A DNA stretch of 23,400 bases from positions 1 through 23,400 of IMG/VR virus record IMGVR_UViG_3300048586_000303, one strand, 5' to 3'. Made by a program: the position numbers and the translations under genes. The notes beneath the pieces are model-generated. The model was given only the letters and a program-made list of their open reading frames with translations. It did not search any database and was not told the DNA's origin. Every line of letters begins with the position of its first letter. The stretch's first letter is position 1. Positions 1 to 8,692 of the stretch are shown one piece after another. The stretch is from a virus.

Positions 1-269
1 ATGTGGCGGTAGAGATCACCCATGGTCACTGCAAGGCGCGGGTAGGTTTTGGTCATACAGTACCAATCGTGCTCTACAGCAGCATGCACCATCAACGCAC
101 CCATCTCAATCGTACGCACGACGGGGTCGGAAGGGTCATACAGTTCGACAGTGTCGTCTGCGTTACCCGCTTCCAGCAGCGTATCCAAGGCGATGTCCGC
201 CAACGCCTCTGGGTTATAGATATAGCGAGTCATATTTGGCACAATGCTCGCTACTTTAAGGTTTGCCAT
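1..269 (-). CDS. Hypothetical phage protein, 3' part cut by window edge
   Basis: A reading frame on the minus strand starts with ATG at 269-267 and stays open to base 1, giving 89 complete codons without a stop. It begins MANLKVASIVPNMTRYIYNP and continues with an acidic stretch (residues about 35-50). The start is supported by AGAGGTAA just upstream, which overlaps the stop codon of the preceding minus-strand gene; the two genes are separated by only 4 bases (GATC), so they are very likely translationally coupled and share a transcript. I recognise no domain. Its neighbour looks like a virion protein, so a structural role is a guess from context. The C-terminus lies outside the window. Confidence 0.75.
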   Translation of the reverse strand, partial: MANLKVASIVPNMTRYIYNPEALADIALDTLLEAGNADDTVELYDPSDPVVRTIEMGALMVHAAVEHDWYCMTKTYPRLAVTMGDLYRH

Positions 270-273
270 GATC

Positions 274-1443
274 TTACCTCTTGCTCAGTAGATTAAGCTC
301 TTTCTCATAACCCCACCACTGCAGCTCGTTGGTGTCGATGTCCACACGAGGATAGCCGTAGAGGTTACTGTTGATCTTGTTGGTACCGGTGATATTAACC
401 AGACCCTTACCACGAGGTTTGAAGAACTGTGCCCGCGCATTAACAGGCCACATGTCCGGATTGTGCATGCACACGACCTCATTAAACTCCTGCTTAATGA
501 TCGGGTCATTATACTGCACGACATCACACTGCAGTGTAATCGACAGTTGGTCCGTCTCAGTGATGATCTCGTTATTCTGGTTAGGTACGTTCATGAACAT
601 ACCCATAGAGTCGTTCAACGGGTAGGTGGCATTAGCAATACCCATCTTAGTGACATACCGACCCGTCACGTCGGTCACGAAACGATAGATACGCATCTCG
701 TAGTCAGAGCGACGTTGCAGTAGGTTATCCCACCGCGGGTAAAACGACCCGTCCTTCACACGTGATATGTAGTCAGTGTAAAGGTTAAAGAGCGTGGACA
801 CGGGATCGCCAAGGATGTTCCGCAGCGTCAGGTTCAACGTTCGGCTGCCGTTCATTGCTCGTGTGCTGTCCACGTGGGAACGTTGCTCCCGCATATACCC
901 TTCATCGGAGACCCAGACGTCCAGAGAGGAGTCAGGGAATCCAGTAAGGGACAGCATCAGGTTACTGAGCATTGGAATAAAGGCACACTTATTATCAAAC
1001 CCCAAAGTATCCCGGATTTTACCACCAAGCACACCGTAATCGGCAAAAGGCATATGATGCTCAAGGTCTGTAATCCCATCTCGTAAAAGTTGTTCGGTAA
1101 ACAACCCGCACTGTGGATCTAGCATACACATGCAGGCTGCGGTGTAGGACGAATAGCCGCCACGGAGTGCTTCTTGTAGAAGACGCGACACCCTGACGTT
1201 ACGTTCATCGAAGTTCAGATCCGGTCTGGTGAAAAACGTATAACCGACACGGTCGTTGTTCTTCGGAATGATGAGCGGGATATTTCTATGGTTAAAACCA
1301 CTAAAGATATTTGCTATCATTCGTCGATCATCACCACGACCTGACGTAATCCTCACGTTTTCTTTGGCCTGGATCCGATCTTTGAAAGTCTTTTGGTCGT
1401 CCACCAGAGTATATGGTAACTTATCCTTATCATTCTGCGACAT
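274..1443 (-). CDS. Putative virion structural protein (389 aa)
   Basis: A complete 389-residue frame on the minus strand, starting MSQNDKDKLPYTLVDD and ending in ELNLLSKR. It has no signal peptide or obvious membrane segment. The segment around residues 55-80, with IPLIIPKNNDRVGYTFFTRP followed by DLNF, looks like a conserved block that I associate with uncharacterised structural proteins of giant phages, but I cannot name the family. The TAA stop lies inside the ribosome binding site of the next minus-strand gene, so the two form an operon. The ribosome binding site of this gene is weak (AGGAT about 11 bases upstream). It diverges from the plus-strand gene at 1476 with only 32 bases between the start codons. 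Function unknown; a baseplate or tail role is possible but unproven. Confidence 0.6.
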   Translation of the reverse strand: MSQNDKDKLPYTLVDDQKTFKDRIQAKENVRITSGRGDDRRMIANIFSGFNHRNIPLIIPKNNDRVGYTFFTRPDLNFDERNVRVSRLLQEALRGGYSSYTAACMCMLDPQCGLFTEQLLRDGITDLEHHMPFADYGVLGGKIRDTLGFDNKCAFIPMLSNLMLSLTGFPDSSLDVWVSDEGYMREQRSHVDSTRAMNGSRTLNLTLRNILGDPVSTLFNLYTDYISRVKDGSFYPRWDNLLQRRSDYEMRIYRFVTDVTGRYVTKMGIANATYPLNDSMGMFMNVPNQNNEIITETDQLSITLQCDVVQYNDPIIKQEFNEVVCMHNPDMWPVNARAQFFKPRGKGLVNITGTNKINSNLYGYPRVDIDTNELQWWGYEKELNLLSKR

Positions 1444-1475
1444 AGCTAATTACATCCTATATAGTGGGAGCAAGT
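1444..1475. promoter_or_regulatory. Short divergent intergenic region
   Basis: Only 32 bases separate the start codons of two divergent genes. The interval contains an AT-rich core with the 8-base palindrome CTATATAG (1457-1464) and, for the plus-strand gene, the ribosome binding site GGGAG (1466-1470). There is not enough room for two full host-type promoters, so at least one promoter must lie within the opposing gene, or a compact phage-polymerase promoter is used. No transcription start can be fixed from the sequence. Confidence 0.3.
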
Positions 1476-2603
1476 ATGATTGAAGAACTGCAACCCGTTG
1501 TCTCCACGGTGGTCTCCAAAATGGCCGGTCTGTGGCGACAAGGTAATAGCGAGAGCCTGATTGAGGTCTCCAAAAATACCCGTAACGAATTCCTCACACT
1601 GATCGACTCCGAGATCTCGCACCTGCCCTACGCCAATGACATCATGCAAGCGGCACTGTCGCTGGTGACTGGCTACATGGCATCTGCAATCGGTTCGTTG
1701 ATCGAAATCGAAGGTATCAATGACCAGCAAATCCTGGATCAGATCAACACTCGTCGTGATCCGATCGAGGCGCTGCTGGGTACCGGCGCCAGTGTCTATA
1801 AATTCGTAGGCACTGAGAACTGGGGGATCGGTTTGCCCAACCCTATCGAGTCTGCAAACCTGCTGGTGTCTCAAATCAAGAGCGTCGGTACTGAAGCAGA
1901 AGGCGCAGATCGCCAGGGCGAAGACGGCTTCGGTCTCGGTCGTTCCACTCAGGCAGATATCCACGAGCTGGCTAACCTCTCCGTAGGTAAATCGTTCGAG
2001 GTCGTGTTCGCTGCCAATGGTAACAAGAAAACCGTGAACATGCAGGCACGTCTGATGGTGTCTGACGTAGACGAAGAGACTATGATGAGCATCCTGCGCT
2101 CCGGTAGTCCGCTGAATAACCTCGCTGAGCGTAAGATCAAAGTCCGTGCCGGTAGTCTCCACTGGTTCTATGATCTGATCCTGTTGAACGACCTGATCGA
2201 TGAAGCGCGTAAGACCCGCATCAAGGACAAGTCCAAGTTCTATCAGCACATGCTCCGCAAGCGTTCCGCGAACTTCCTGTCTGGTCTGTTCTCACTGCGC
2301 CCATCCGTGAACAATGCATCTGCAATCCTGGGTATCACCTCCAAGCGTGCCGAAGAGTTGGCGCTGGAACTCGGTGACGATCTGGACGACTTCGCTACAC
2401 GTGAGCGTCTGTTCCAGGCGACCTATGCGATGATCCTCTTTGTTGTGGACACCAAATGGGAACGCGTTACCTTCTACCATCGCTCGCTCGATACGTTCAC
2501 CCGTGTGTCTGTTGACGCACTGAAACGCGCGAACAAGAACGGTGGCGTGGCAATCGAAGACGTACTGCGCGCTTATACCGCTGGCGCTGCTCCCGCTTTC
2601 TAA
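1476..2603 (+). CDS. Putative virion/head structural protein (375 aa)
   Basis: Starts at ATG 1476 (MIEELQPVVSTVVSKMAGLW), preceded by GGGAG with 5 bases of spacing; an upstream in-frame GTG at 1464 would overlap that ribosome binding site and is rejected. The protein is soluble and mixed helical, with a Gly/Glu/Asp-rich probable linker at about residues 128-155. Leu is mostly CTG and other codons mostly end in C or G, as in the inner-body and capsid genes, suggesting high expression. It heads a run with the next three genes: the TAA stop is part of the TAAGGAG ribosome binding site of the following gene. No known domain is visible. The position before an inner-body-type protein suggests a head or internal virion component, possibly matching the phiKZ gp89-gp97 cluster; this is inference. 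Confidence 0.6.
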   Translation: MIEELQPVVSTVVSKMAGLWRQGNSESLIEVSKNTRNEFLTLIDSEISHLPYANDIMQAALSLVTGYMASAIGSLIEIEGINDQQILDQINTRRDPIEALLGTGASVYKFVGTENWGIGLPNPIESANLLVSQIKSVGTEAEGADRQGEDGFGLGRSTQADIHELANLSVGKSFEVVFAANGNKKTVNMQARLMVSDVDEETMMSILRSGSPLNNLAERKIKVRAGSLHWFYDLILLNDLIDEARKTRIKDKSKFYQHMLRKRSANFLSGLFSLRPSVNNASAILGITSKRAEELALELGDDLDDFATRERLFQATYAMILFVVDTKWERVTFYHRSLDTFTRVSVDALKRANKNGGVAIEDVLRAYTAGAAPAF

Positions 2604-2615
2604 GGAGTTACCTCA

Positions 2616-3551
2616 ATGAGCCTTTACCAATACGTCAGTAAACTGATGCCCAGCACTGAAGCTAAGGCAATCAAAGAGAACCTCAATCTCTCCCTGGAGC
2701 GGATTGGTGGTAATCTGTTGCCTGGGCTGGATATGCTGATCACCAGTCTGCCGCACGAATACAAGTGGAAAACCCGGGACATCACGTCAGCGATGGAGGC
2801 CATCGTTGGCGAGGTCAGATCACACACCAGCCTCAAGCTGCCGCGTGATGCATCTGGTCCGGAAACGATCCGCGCTGTACTGCAGAACCTGTCCCGTACT
2901 ATCCCGTACGTGTCGGGTGAGATCAACAAAACGTTCGATAACTCGATTTTCAAAACGGGTTTGACGTTTACCAAAGCTACCCTGCTGCAATACTCCGAGA
3001 CAGTGGACTTCGTGGTAACCTATACCTCGACGTTCATGAACTGGCTGACTGCAGTGGAGTACAACACCCTGGATGGACGTGATCGCAATCGCGGTATCCC
3101 GCCGGGTGAACTCGAGTATCTGCTGGCGAACATCAACAACTACACCATGGCTCTGCGTATTATGGCGCATAACCAGGATGAGTTGAAGAAAGGCCTGCGT
3201 GCTCTGCCCCAGATGCGTATCGCTGAAAGTGCTGAAGCCGAAGCTGAACAGCTGGCTCTCGGTGGTGGTGACGGCAACCCATTCGGGTTCGCTCAACTGC
3301 CCTGGCCGCTTTCTGTATGGTACCATTATCGTCTCCGTCGTGTAGAAGCCCAGGCTCAGGAATACGAGCGTGCTGAAGCCATGGAGCGTGCGGTAGCTTA
3401 CCGTATCATGCTGATCAAGCAAAAGCTGGCTTCCGGTGCAGGCGATGCAGCCTTGGAAAAGGAACTGCAGATCCAGGAAGAACGGTACAACGACATCGGC
3501 TATGAGATCAGTAAGCTGAAGAAGCGTTACAAACTCGAAGACGAGGCGTGA
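2616..3551 (+). CDS. Putative virion structural protein with C-terminal coiled coil (311 aa)
   Basis: ATG 2616 follows TAAGGAG (2601-2607), which includes the stop of the previous gene, with 8 bases of spacing. The first 200 residues are mainly helical. Residues about 207-215 are Glu/Ala-rich (ESAEAEAEQLA), then comes a short Gly-rich turn (GGGDGNPFG) and a hydrophobic aromatic patch (LPWPLSVWYHYRL). The last 75 residues are charged and heptad-like (RRVEAQAQEYERAEAMERAV, then KEL..EERYN..ISKLKKRYK), predicting a coiled coil. The product is not recognised by motif. Operon position and codon bias suggest a virion component made together with its neighbours. The next gene starts one base after its stop. 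Confidence 0.6.
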   Translation: MSLYQYVSKLMPSTEAKAIKENLNLSLERIGGNLLPGLDMLITSLPHEYKWKTRDITSAMEAIVGEVRSHTSLKLPRDASGPETIRAVLQNLSRTIPYVSGEINKTFDNSIFKTGLTFTKATLLQYSETVDFVVTYTSTFMNWLTAVEYNTLDGRDRNRGIPPGELEYLLANINNYTMALRIMAHNQDELKKGLRALPQMRIAESAEAEAEQLALGGGDGNPFGFAQLPWPLSVWYHYRLRRVEAQAQEYERAEAMERAVAYRIMLIKQKLASGAGDAALEKELQIQEERYNDIGYEISKLKKRYKLEDEA

Positions 3552-3552
3552 T

Positions 3553-4164
3553 ATGGATACACGCGCTATGCACGAACTCTCTGAGCTCATCGACCGCTAC
3601 CATCATCAACCTGGTACGCAGCAGCTGACTCAGTTTGAGGTTAATACACTGCGACAACTCGCGGACGTACTGATCTACAAACCCAGAGAGGCCAAGTCTT
3701 TTGATGTATTTGATATGGGACTCCGTATCTCCATCCATTATATGTGGGTGGTTCGCGAGATCGTGAATCAAAACATCATCGAGCGGATTGGCACGTCCAG
3801 TCGTACTGTCCAGGATTACTTCAACCGTAACATGCGTTTTGTCGAGACCGGCGAGACCAGCGGGAAGAACGTAATCTGGGATGGCATGATTGTGGCTGCG
3901 ATCAAAAACGGTTTGCGGGAACCTGGTGCCAACCTTGTAGGGAACATTGGCACTACATTGTTATGGGACAACCGTAGCCCCGATCCCAGGGCAGGTATCT
4001 CCGACAAAAATACATTTAGGCCGCTTTATACCGCACCTCTTTGTATGAGCGATGCAGCCCTGGCGCTTCGCTGGATCTCGAGAACGTCCGGATTTGAGGA
4101 AATGATGCTGTTTATTGCAAGAATAGCAGAGATTTACTTCCTCGTTCGGGAAAAGCATGACTGA
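3553..4164 (+). CDS. Hypothetical phage protein (203 aa)
   Basis: ATG 3553 lies one base after the TGA of the preceding gene (3549-3551), with GAGGCG as a modest ribosome binding site, so translation is probably coupled. The product (MDTRAMHELSELIDRYHHQP) is a soluble alpha/beta protein with no recognisable catalytic motif. Codon use is less GC-biased than in the two upstream genes, suggesting weaker expression. It is the last gene before the strong leader at 4172-4215, and I see no terminator between it and that leader, so read-through into the next gene is possible. Function unknown. Confidence 0.6.
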   Translation: MDTRAMHELSELIDRYHHQPGTQQLTQFEVNTLRQLADVLIYKPREAKSFDVFDMGLRISIHYMWVVREIVNQNIIERIGTSSRTVQDYFNRNMRFVETGETSGKNVIWDGMIVAAIKNGLREPGANLVGNIGTTLLWDNRSPDPRAGISDKNTFRPLYTAPLCMSDAALALRWISRTSGFEEMMLFIARIAEIYFLVREKHD

Positions 4165-4171
4165 CTAATCA

Positions 4172-4215
4172 GTCGACAAATATTTGTCCAAACACCTGTA
4201 TAAGGAAAGAGCTAT
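4172..4215 (+). promoter_or_regulatory. Late-gene leader/promoter candidate (inner-body gene)
   Basis: GTCGACAAA starts exactly 44 bases upstream of ATG 4216 and overlaps the 14-base perfect palindrome GACAAATATTTGTC (4175-4188). The 25 bases 4199-4223, covering TATAAGGAA, the ribosome binding site, the start codon and ATGGCACG, match 17024-17048 of the capsid gene at 23 positions. The same GTCGACAAA also sits 44 bases before the capsid ATG. Conserved ends with a variable middle suggest a functional promoter/leader rather than a recent duplication. The polymerase that reads it cannot be read from the sequence. Confidence 0.5.
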
Positions 4216-5550
4216 ATGGCACGCGTAGGTAGCCGCATTGGCAACGAAGATTACGACAACCAAGTTGTTGACGTCGAAGGCGAAATCATGGAGCGCCCGG
4301 AAGATTCCGTGGAGACCCAGCTGATCGAAGTCGACAACGAAACCCGCGACGCCGATGTCCTCGACATCGACGCTGACCAACTGGACGCCGACACCGCTCA
4401 ACTCGAGCGTCATGCCGACAACGTTGCCGCTTCCCTGGAAGACGGCGGCATGGACGAGACCGCTGCTCGTGCCACCGAAATCGCCGTTGAAGACATCTCC
4501 GGCCGTTGGAACCTGACCACCCGTCGCCTGGGTACCGAGAACTTCGCTTCTGGTACTGGCCGTGTGTCTGCCACCCGTCTGGGCCTGGAATCCATCATCG
4601 ACACCATCAAGGGCGCCTGGGAGCGTTTCCTCGAGTGGATGCGTGAGCGCTTCCAGTCCATGAAGGATGTATGGCGCAAGTACGTCAACGCCGGCAAGTC
4701 ATTCAAGAAACGTGCTCAGAAACTGCGTGAGCGTGTGAACAAGCTGAACGGCTCTCCGGAAACCGACGCCAAGGTCTCCATGAAGAAGATCTGGATGCTG
4801 GCCTGTGGTGAGAAGGTCAACAAGGTCGACTACGGCAAGATGGGCGGCGAGAAGGTGTTCGATGCTGGCGCTGCTGCCATCGAGATGTCCTTCGACGCGG
4901 CCGAGAAATCCTGGGCCTCTACCGGTGAACTCGGTAACGCCATCGTTCCGGGCGAGAAGCTGATCCCCAACGGCTTCAAGTTCAACCTGAACGGTTCCGA
5001 ATCCAAGTTCAACAAGATGTTGCCGGCTGGCATCGATCGCAAAGGTAGCGTGAAGATCCACGCCCTGCCTGGCGCTCTGCTGTTCGTGTACAAGAAGACC
5101 GCCCAGACCGGCGAGCGCTTCAAAGGCGTTGCTGGTGCCGAGAAGTTCGCTGCTCAGGACAACATCCTGTACGCACAGCTGAAACTCGAAGACGTTCTGG
5201 ACCAGGAAGCCCCGGTTCTGTCCGTTGACGAGATGCACGCCTACCTGGACGATATCATCGGTATCGCCAGCGGCTTCGAGAAGTTCATCCAGAAGTACTC
5301 CTCCGTGGAGCGCAAGATGACCAAACTCGAGACCGAGCTGAAGCGCGCGATCGAGAAGGAAGGTAAGGCCGGTGGCGACACCGCCGAGAAACAGGCCAAG
5401 ATGAAGGAGACCTCTCTGAAAGTTGAAGTCTCCAAGATCAACCTGTCCAACGCCATCCAGCAAGACCGTCTGGTACAAGGTACCGCACGTAACATCTGCC
5501 AAGGCGGCATGATCTACGTGACCGAGTCCATGCGTCAGTACAAGGACTAA
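4216..5550 (+). CDS. Putative internal head (inner body) protein with propeptide (444 aa)
   Basis: ATG 4216 (MARVGSRIGNEDYDNQ) follows TAAGGAAAG. Residues 1-95 are very acidic (many Asp/Glu, e.g. VLDIDADQLDADTAQLE) and unlike the rest, which is helical, basic in places (residues about 130-180) and rich in Lys/Glu helices at the C-terminus. At residues 106-108 the sequence GTE precedes NFASG; this fits the S/A/G-X-E site of the phiKZ head-maturation protease gp175, so residues 1-108 could be a removable propeptide. Earlier sites (SLE 73-75, ATE 86-88) also fit. Codon use is extremely GC-ending, as in the capsid gene, and the leader is shared with it; a strong terminator follows. Length and layout resemble phiKZ inner-body proteins (gp93/95/97 type). 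The role in packing or ejection of DNA is inferred, not shown. Confidence 0.5.
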   Translation: MARVGSRIGNEDYDNQVVDVEGEIMERPEDSVETQLIEVDNETRDADVLDIDADQLDADTAQLERHADNVAASLEDGGMDETAARATEIAVEDISGRWNLTTRRLGTENFASGTGRVSATRLGLESIIDTIKGAWERFLEWMRERFQSMKDVWRKYVNAGKSFKKRAQKLRERVNKLNGSPETDAKVSMKKIWMLACGEKVNKVDYGKMGGEKVFDAGAAAIEMSFDAAEKSWASTGELGNAIVPGEKLIPNGFKFNLNGSESKFNKMLPAGIDRKGSVKIHALPGALLFVYKKTAQTGERFKGVAGAEKFAAQDNILYAQLKLEDVLDQEAPVLSVDEMHAYLDDIIGIASGFEKFIQKYSSVERKMTKLETELKRAIEKEGKAGGDTAEKQAKMKETSLKVEVSKINLSNAIQQDRLVQGTARNICQGGMIYVTESMRQYKD

Positions 5551-5572
5551 TCCCCAGGGTTAGCCGACTAGA

Positions 5573-5607
5573 CCAGAGAGGCCCTTCGGGGCCTCTCTGG
5601 TTTTTTT
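5573..5607 (+). terminator. Rho-independent terminator after inner-body gene
   Basis: A perfect 12-base stem (CCAGAGAGGCCC / GGGCCTCTCTGG) closes a TTCG tetraloop and is followed by seven T residues (5601-5607). It lies 22 bases after the TAA stop. Confidence 0.95.
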
Positions 5608-5637
5608 GTCGATGACCTTCATTTGGAGGATAAAGCT

Positions 5638-7344
5638 ATGCCAACACTATTTCTTGAAATACCTGATCACGCTAACACGATCAGACGATCCAGTATGCTG
5701 GGTGTGGTGTTAAACACACTGGAGCAGTTGGGTCTGGATAAAGACTACTTGCATTACACTGACGTGGATAACAACGTAGCACAGCCAGGTACCGCCTTAG
5801 GGGACGCACAGGACGTTAAGTTCGGTAGCGAGAACCGGATCATGGTGGAGATGGAGGAGCGTCGAGATAGCTTTAACCTGGTAGACCGAGGGTTGGGTTA
5901 TCGTTTCCATGTCCCGATTTTCAAAGACACCAAGTGGGGCATCCTAGTTACACCAGCATGTGCCAGACATAACATCACTTGTAACTTGACCAATCGGTTT
6001 AAATCACGTGGTGAGGCATCGGAGTGGGTTAACTATATGCATCGCCGGGTAGCAATGTTCGGTGATGTGTTTGAGACAGAAGCCTCGTTCCACTATCCGA
6101 TTCCCGCTGAGGTGGTCACGGTACTGAAGATCATGTATCTGACAGGCTGCCGCCGCTTAAACCCTACGGAGTCGTTTGAGGATTACCTGAAAAGACACTG
6201 GCATCCTAACGTTACGACTCTGACTACCGATACTGGAGTGGGTGCGCAGTTGGCGGTACGTACGACGTTCGGTCGTATTATCGTTGTGATGGAAGGTTCT
6301 GGGGATATTGTAGCCGAGAAAGAAGATGATAGTGGTGCGTTTGTCGCTAAGCTTACGCTGACATATCAGCTGGACTGGCCAGAGGGGTTAAAGCTGGAGT
6401 ATCCGTGCGTAGTGAATAACTCCATGATACCGCTGCAACTGTGGCATATTAGTGAGTTGCCTGGCACGGCCAACATCGACAGCTATGAGAAGATCGATGT
6501 AGTCGCTGCGCAGGATGCGCTAACTACACATCATGAGCGTATGCCGCTCCCAGTGGTCATGCCGCCAATCGGTCACCCGGAGCTACACACCAGCCACCGA
6601 CCTGCAAGTCAGGTTGATCTGATTATCATGTTCCTCGAGTTTGGCAATGAGTTACCCGAAGTTACCCCGGCCGAGGATTTGGCTGCGAGTACAGTCAAAT
6701 GGTTGTGTAACTTAAACGACCTGGGTAATATCACGCTCTCACCAGAGACCATCGAGTATATCAAACTGTCCCACAGCACCAACGCGGACGGTTTGGATTC
6801 ACTGATCAAAGTTTATACGTATAGGCATATGTATGCCATCCATAACGCCACTTACGTGGACGAGAATGGCGATGTGTGGTTACGGGATACTGAGATCAAT
6901 CTGGAGGAGGAGTATCGCCTGTCAATCACACTGGAGCTGAACTTTAAACTGCTGACCGAGCAGGGAAAAGAACACGTTAAGAATAGCATCCCGTGGATAA
7001 TTCAGGTTATCAAAGACTTCTTCCCACAGATTATTCCTGAATGGCCTTGGTTGTTCCCAGGATGGCCTATCGACACGGTAGACCCATCACACCCATACTG
7101 GCCGACAGAGCGCCCCTGGCTGCCGTGGAGTAACCCCACGTGGCCTGACGATTATGTCGAGTGGTGGGTGGATGATGAGCTGGCTATTGGTGACATTATC
7201 ATCAAACCTGATGACACGGTAGATGTATCGTTTGACCCATCGCATCCCTCGTGGGATGAGTTGATAGACGATGTCGCCAATAACAACAAAGAGATCATTG
7301 CCAAGGCAATTCACTATACAGGTATTATTGCATTAAGGAACTGA
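5638..7344 (+). CDS. Putative tail/baseplate structural protein with Trp/Pro-rich C-terminal segment (568 aa)
   Basis: Start chosen at ATG 5638 (MPTLFLEIPDHANTIRRSS), 7 bases after GGAGGA (5625-5630); an in-frame TTG at 5623 overlaps that site and is rejected. The first 460 residues form a mixed, beta-rich protein without a named domain. Residues about 467-512 are strikingly rich in Trp and Pro (nine Trp, e.g. EWPWLFPGWP, then RPWLPWSNPTWP, EWW), and the motif DPSHPxW occurs twice (DPSHPYW and DPSHPSW), bracketing a low-complexity hydrophobic region. It is first in a four-gene run whose other members look like baseplate parts. The segment could pack against another tail subunit, a membrane or a carbohydrate. 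Chimallin (phage nucleus shell) was considered because of the length, but nothing in the sequence supports it. Confidence 0.55.
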   Translation: MPTLFLEIPDHANTIRRSSMLGVVLNTLEQLGLDKDYLHYTDVDNNVAQPGTALGDAQDVKFGSENRIMVEMEERRDSFNLVDRGLGYRFHVPIFKDTKWGILVTPACARHNITCNLTNRFKSRGEASEWVNYMHRRVAMFGDVFETEASFHYPIPAEVVTVLKIMYLTGCRRLNPTESFEDYLKRHWHPNVTTLTTDTGVGAQLAVRTTFGRIIVVMEGSGDIVAEKEDDSGAFVAKLTLTYQLDWPEGLKLEYPCVVNNSMIPLQLWHISELPGTANIDSYEKIDVVAAQDALTTHHERMPLPVVMPPIGHPELHTSHRPASQVDLIIMFLEFGNELPEVTPAEDLAASTVKWLCNLNDLGNITLSPETIEYIKLSHSTNADGLDSLIKVYTYRHMYAIHNATYVDENGDVWLRDTEINLEEEYRLSITLELNFKLLTEQGKEHVKNSIPWIIQVIKDFFPQIIPEWPWLFPGWPIDTVDPSHPYWPTERPWLPWSNPTWPDDYVEWWVDDELAIGDIIIKPDDTVDVSFDPSHPSWDELIDDVANNNKEIIAKAIHYTGIIALRN

Positions 7345-7345
7345 T

Positions 7346-8692
7346 ATGGCCATCGGCAGAACCCCGGCTCGTATTGTTCGTGAGGGTGAGAGCATCGTGT
7401 CTGTTAACACGGTGCCTAATCCTAACCTGGACGGTATCACGGAATACAAGCCTAAGGCAGTAGAACGCCCTGAGCGTACAGCGGTGGTAGACACCGCTTA
7501 TCTGGACCATAGCCGCTTAGCTACACACATCGGCGGTTCTATACTGAACTGTGTGTACTATTCTCAGGTGATTGGTAAAGATGATGCGCTACGCCCACAG
7601 GCGTTGGATGCATCTAATGTACACCAGCAGTATCATTGCTACCGCGATATGGTACTGCGACTGACTACGCCGTTTAACCCTAGCGTACAAGACATCGACA
7701 CCAAAGAGTTCAGACTCGCTGGTGAGGCGGATATGTACTACATGCTGCCGCCTAACGTAGGCGACATGTTTGTATGCGACGCGGGCTCAGGCAACACAGC
7801 GATCATCACCGTAACTCGTACTGAAAAACTGAGTTACATGAAGCACTCGGCTTATCGTGTCGAGTTCCAGTTGGTGGCCATTAATGATATGGCACGTCTA
7901 GAAGACTTGGAAAAGAAAACCATCCGGGTCTATTACTACGACGAGTCACTGTTGGCGTATTTTAACTCGCCGTTCTTAACCGAAGATGCAAAGCAGCGCT
8001 ATGACCTCTGTGGTCGCGTATACGACGATCTTCGTGAATACTACATCAATATGTATTGGGACCCTCAAATGCGCTCATATCGCGTTCCAGGGCCTAATAC
8101 GATGATTGTATTCGATCCGATGTTGACGGAATACTGTCGATACATCGGGTTAGAGGATATCGCACGGCCTGCTACCAACTATAACATCGGTTCTTTGGAT
8201 TTATCCAAAGTCCAGACGTTGTGGTGGTTGATCAAAGGAGAGAACCTGGAAGCACTGAAACACGTGACTCCAGACGTCAGACTGTATACGACCCGATCGT
8301 TCCGTGTGCATTATGGCATCAAGAACATCTCGTATTCTCGGTACACGCATACGTTCTATCCGATCGAACGTAGACCGTTCACGCCATACGAGGAGCCGCG
8401 TATGTCACCATCTACGTTCATCTACCCCGAGTCAGAACCTAGCGAGCAGTTCCCTGTAATAGGTAAAGCGTCGTATGTGTTCAGCGAAGCGTTCTATAAG
8501 CAAGAAGCGGACAAGCTAACACTGCTGGAGCGTCTGATCACGACAATGGTGGATAACAAAGCAGTAGACGTGGCCCAGGTGTTAGAGATCGCTAAAGCAG
8601 TACGTGAGCGAGGGTATCTGGACCAGTTCTACTTTATCCCGATGATCCTAACCCTACTGGGTTATGCAAAGAGGAGACCGATATGGCTGTAG
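7346..8692 (+). CDS. Putative tail/baseplate structural protein (448 aa)
   Basis: ATG 7346 comes one base after the previous stop (TGA 7342-7344), with TTAAGGAA as ribosome binding site. The protein (MAIGRTPARIVREGESIVSV) begins with a polar, probably extended 45 residues, then an aromatic-rich alpha/beta region (many Tyr, e.g. RVYYYDESLLAYFNSPF). I see no enzyme motif or membrane segment. The gene overlaps the next by 10 bases and is embedded between tail-like genes, so it is probably a virion protein; wedge or fibre-attachment roles are guesses. Confidence 0.55.
   Translation: MAIGRTPARIVREGESIVSVNTVPNPNLDGITEYKPKAVERPERTAVVDTAYLDHSRLATHIGGSILNCVYYSQVIGKDDALRPQALDASNVHQQYHCYRDMVLRLTTPFNPSVQDIDTKEFRLAGEADMYYMLPPNVGDMFVCDAGSGNTAIITVTRTEKLSYMKHSAYRVEFQLVAINDMARLEDLEKKTIRVYYYDESLLAYFNSPFLTEDAKQRYDLCGRVYDDLREYYINMYWDPQMRSYRVPGPNTMIVFDPMLTEYCRYIGLEDIARPATNYNIGSLDLSKVQTLWWLIKGENLEALKHVTPDVRLYTTRSFRVHYGIKNISYSRYTHTFYPIERRPFTPYEEPRMSPSTFIYPESEPSEQFPVIGKASYVFSEAFYKQEADKLTLLERLITTMVDNKAVDVAQVLEIAKAVRERGYLDQFYFIPMILTLLGYAKRRPIWL

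Noticed and set aside
1446-2249. 267-codon minus-strand frames opposite 1476-2603 and opposite 4216-5550 (4699-5502)
   Set aside because: Both lie opposite codon-biased genes, lack a convincing ribosome binding site and have Val/Asp/Gly/Leu-rich, antisense-like composition.
5638-7344. Possible phage nucleus shell protein (chimallin) because of its length near 600 residues
   Set aside because: Nothing in the sequence resembles what I know of that family. It opens a run of tail-type genes and has a Trp/Pro tract that does not fit.
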